From DATKIY01 sp035543875 (GTDB lineage: Bacteria > Actinomycetota > Actinomycetes > JAHEKZ01), in contig DATKIY010000084.1 of assembly GCA_035543875.1 (NCBI GenBank), forward strand, positions 1 to 27,161: a DNA stretch of 27,161 nt, given 5' to 3'. Both the position numbers and the translations under genes were made by a program. Below the pieces are notes generated by a model, which had not been told where the DNA came from, searched no databases, and was given only the letters and a program-made list of their open reading frames with translations. Shown one piece after another: positions 25,141-27,161 of this stretch (position 1 is its first letter; every line of letters starts with the position of its first letter).

Positions 25141-26691
25141 TCACGACTGCGCCGAGCGCAAGAGCCGTTTCAGGCGGTCTGCCCAGGCGCTGGCGCCAAT
25201 CTCGTGCGAAGGCGAGACCCAACCTGCGAGCCGGCCTGCACCATGGATCGCCAACAGCCGAGCTTCGACGTTTTCTCGAACACCCTCAGTGGCCACGATG
25301 AGCAATTGGTCGCCAACCCGAATCCGGAGGGTGTGCTCAGGCATGAAGGAATGGTCGGCCCGGACGACCAACGTCACCGTCGCATTGGCTGGCAAACGCA
25401 GCTCGTCGATCGTGACGCCGTGGAGCTTGGAACCGTCGGGAACTGTCAACTCCAGTAGCTCAGCCTTCATGTCGTCGAGCGGAGCGGCATCAACCGTCAG
25501 GTCTTTTGCGCTGAGGGCTTCGGTGAGTCGAAGGCGTTGCGCCACTATCGGCAGCGTCGGACCTTGCAGCAGCGTGTACACAACGACGAGTACGAACACG
25601 ATGTCGAAGATGCGCTGAGAACCAGCCAACTCGGCGGTCAGCGGAATGGTTGCGAGAACGATGGGGACAGCGCCGCGAAGTCCTGCCCACGACAAGAAGG
25701 CCTGGTCTCGCCAGCCCAACCTGAACGGGAGTGCAGACAACATCACGCTGAGGGGTCGCGCCAAGAAAGTGAGGATGAACCCGGCGGCTAGGGCTGGGAG
25801 AAGCGCGTCGGGCAATCGCGATGGACTCGCCAACAGGCCGAGCAGAACGAACAGCCCAATCTGAGCAAGCCAAGCGGCGCCTTCAGCAAAAGCGAGCGTC
25901 GCTCGCCTGTGCGGCAGTGACGCGTTCCCCAGCCACAGGCCAGTGATGTAAACGGCAAGAAAACCGCTGCCGTGCAGGATCCCGGCCGTCGCGTATGACA
26001 ACAGCGCCATGCCCAATGTCGTGAGTGGATACAGCCCCGCCGCTGGCAGCGAACTTCTGGACAGCAGCCAGGACCCCGCCCAGCCGACAGCCAAACCGAC
26101 CGCGGCTCCAACTCCCAATTCGAAAACGATCTGCCCGAACGAGTACCAAATACTCGTCTCGTCCCACGAGTCCGACGAAAGCAGCGAAACCAAGATGACG
26201 ACGGGAGCGTCGTTAAACCCGGACTCGGCTTCGAGCGCCGAGACCAAACGTCGGGGCAGCGGGATGTTACGCAGCACCGAAAAAACTGCCGCAGCGTCGG
26301 TTGACGAAACAACAGCTCCCAGGAGCAGCGCCTCCCTGGTGTCGAACGACAGGAGAAAGTGCGCGCCCAGCGCCACGATGGTCACCGACACAGCGACGCC
26401 GAGGGTCGACAACACAAGTGCGAAGCCGACCGAAGGTCGCACCACACGCCAACGGGTTGTAAGTCCACCTTCGGCGAGAATGAGCGCGAGGGCTAGCAAA
26501 CCGAGATTTTGCGTTAGCTCAGCGTTGCTAAATTCAAAGCCAAGCCCAGCCTCGCCGACGAGCAGCCCGAGTGCGAGATAGAGCAACATGCTCGGAAGCC
26601 CAGTCTTGACAGCCAGTCGTACACCGAGCACCGCAACGAGAAGTACGAGACAGCCGGCCGCAAGCCAGAGGTCGAGTTCGTGCGGATCCAC
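25141..26691 (-). CDS. CPA1-family monovalent cation/proton antiporter with RCK-C domain (NhaP2/CvrA-like)
   Basis: A 516-residue inner-membrane antiporter exchanging K+ or Na+ for H+. About twelve or thirteen membrane segments occupy residues 8-400. Ion-path motifs are STDAAAVF (T131, D132) and ESGFNDAPVV (N160, D161), the ND pair typical of electroneutral CPA1 proteins. A C-terminal TrkA/RCK-C type regulatory domain follows (about 415-485, LTVPDGSKLHGVTIDELRLP and GDQLLIVAT), which in relatives senses nucleotides or ions and points toward K+/H+ exchange. GTG 26691 has GGAGG six bases upstream; the longer open frame reaching 26925 is rejected, since it would also overlap nhaA. Divergent from nhaA and upstream of the lipoprotein gene on the same strand. 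Confidence 0.92.
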   Translation of the reverse strand: MDPHELDLWLAAGCLVLLVAVLGVRLAVKTGLPSMLLYLALGLLVGEAGLGFEFSNAELTQNLGLLALALILAEGGLTTRWRVVRPSVGFALVLSTLGVAVSVTIVALGAHFLLSFDTREALLLGAVVSSTDAAAVFSVLRNIPLPRRLVSALEAESGFNDAPVVILVSLLSSDSWDETSIWYSFGQIVFELGVGAAVGLAVGWAGSWLLSRSSLPAAGLYPLTTLGMALLSYATAGILHGSGFLAVYITGLWLGNASLPHRRATLAFAEGAAWLAQIGLFVLLGLLASPSRLPDALLPALAAGFILTFLARPLSVMLSALPFRLGWRDQAFLSWAGLRGAVPIVLATIPLTAELAGSQRIFDIVFVLVVVYTLLQGPTLPIVAQRLRLTEALSAKDLTVDAAPLDDMKAELLELTVPDGSKLHGVTIDELRLPANATVTLVVRADHSFMPEHTLRIRVGDQLLIVATEGVRENVEARLLAIHGAGRLAGWVSPSHEIGASAWADRLKRLLRSAQS

Positions 26692-26857
26692 TTCGCACCT
26701 CCCACGAACTCGATCGGTGACGACGTCTTGCGTCATCCTTTCATCGACGCGCTCGCTGACGACGACCGGTTCAGCGGATGTGTTTGCAGGTAGAGTGACG
26801 ATCGGTGTGCCGGGAAGACTGGTCGGCGTCCTGTTGTCCTGCGTGGGAAGGACCGCG
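26692..26857. promoter_or_regulatory. Divergent region between the CPA1 antiporter gene and nhaA
   Basis: These 166 bases must drive two antiporter genes in opposite directions. Both ribosome sites are visible: GGAGG for the CPA1 gene and GGAAGGA for nhaA. A weak -10 candidate TAGAGT sits near 26793 on the forward strand without a good -35. No operator stands out. Confidence 0.4.
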
Positions 26858-27161
26858 ATGGCGTCGAGGCGCACCGTTTTCTTCAGCAGACTGTCACCGG
26901 GCGAGGGTCGGGTACTCGCCGACATCCTTCGTCAGGAAACGGTTGGCGGTGCGCTGCTGCTGATCGCGGCCGTTGCGGCGCTCATCATTGCGAACACCGG
27001 GCTCGCCGATTGGTACTACGACTTCAAGCACATCGTCTTGGGGCCAACGTTCTTCCATCTTGATCTGTCGCTTGAAGACTGGGCGGCCGACGGTCTGCTC
27101 GCCATCTTCTTCTTCGTTGCTGGCCTCGAACTAAAGCGCGAACTTGTTGTTGGTTCGCTAC
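26858..27161 (+). CDS. nhaA: Na+/H+ antiporter NhaA, 5' part only
   Basis: The first 101 codons of an NhaA-type electrogenic Na+/H+ antiporter. A basic start (MASRRTVFFSRL) leads into RQETVGGALLLIAAVAALIIANTGLADWY, the conserved first membrane helix, then LEDWAADGLLAIFFFVAGLELKRELVVGSL, the second helix and the family hallmark ELKRE. The Asp pair of the ion site lies beyond the window. ATG 26858 has GGAAGGA five bases upstream. nhaA close to acs is an arrangement I recall from Streptomyces. Confidence 0.94.
   Translation, partial: MASRRTVFFSRLSPGEGRVLADILRQETVGGALLLIAAVAALIIANTGLADWYYDFKHIVLGPTFFHLDLSLEDWAADGLLAIFFFVAGLELKRELVVGSL

Noticed and set aside
26692..26925. Extension of the CPA1 antiporter N-terminus
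   Set aside because: The added 78 residues are hydrophilic and overlap nhaA; GTG 26691 has GGAGG at the right distance.
1..27161. CRISPR arrays, tRNA/rRNA genes, insertion sequences, prophage or classical toxin-antitoxin defence genes
   Set aside because: No spaced repeat array, transposase, integrase, or tRNA-like fold was recognised by eye on either strand. The Fic-like protein was considered as a toxin but lacks catalytic residues and a partner gene.

Overview
The window comes from a high-GC actinomycete (by eye near 60% G+C, many GTG starts, a few TTG and perhaps one CTG). The gene order topA, methyltransferase/hppA, DUF1998 helicase, tad-like pilus cluster, ssd, HAD-IB phosphatase, degenerate Fic protein, acs, nhaA is the conserved actinobacterial order that I recall from Streptomyces (topA to acsA-nhaA) and, in part, Mycobacterium (Rv3646c to Rv3667). 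That comparison is from memory and no search was run. I cannot name the genus.

Layout. 1-2146 (-): topoisomerase I, cut by the window edge. 2446-4323 (+): SulP anion transporter. 4207-9170 (-): apparent operon of membrane H+-pyrophosphatase, a class I methyltransferase and an unrecognised polytopic membrane protein. The last gene overlaps the 3' end of the SulP gene tail to tail by 117 bases. 9280-11676 (+): superfamily 2 helicase with a C-terminal Cys cluster. 11683-16433 (-): tightly packed tad-like cluster (ssd, tadA, tadB, tadC, flp-like, tadE-like, tadE-like). 16434-16769: control region with interlocking palindromes over a predicted promoter, plus two GC-rich hairpins. 16770-17606 (+): HAD-IB phosphatase. 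17634-18386 (-): Fic-fold protein lacking catalytic residues. 18479-20455 (+): acetyl-CoA synthetase. 20477-25054 (-): secreted lipoprotein and a very large nucleotide cyclase / STAND NTPase / transmembrane / 14-blade WD40 receptor. 25141-26691 (-): CPA1 cation/proton antiporter with an RCK-C domain. 26858-27161 (+): start of nhaA.

How the genes fit together. Much of the window concerns ion and energy balance: a K+-independent-type H+-pyrophosphatase, two divergent monovalent cation/H+ antiporters and a SulP anion transporter. Acs produces pyrophosphate, the substrate of the pyrophosphatase. The tad-like cluster should build a small envelope pilus or pseudopilus, although no prepilin peptidase or secretin is present here. 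The least conventional unit is the lipoprotein plus cyclase-STAND-WD40 pair. If the single membrane helix is real and the N-terminus is inside, the WD40 propellers sit outside the membrane next to the lipoprotein, suggesting a surface-sensing, nucleotide-producing receptor. The degenerate Fic protein and the ssd/tad control region are the next most interesting items. No tRNA, rRNA, CRISPR array or insertion sequence was seen.
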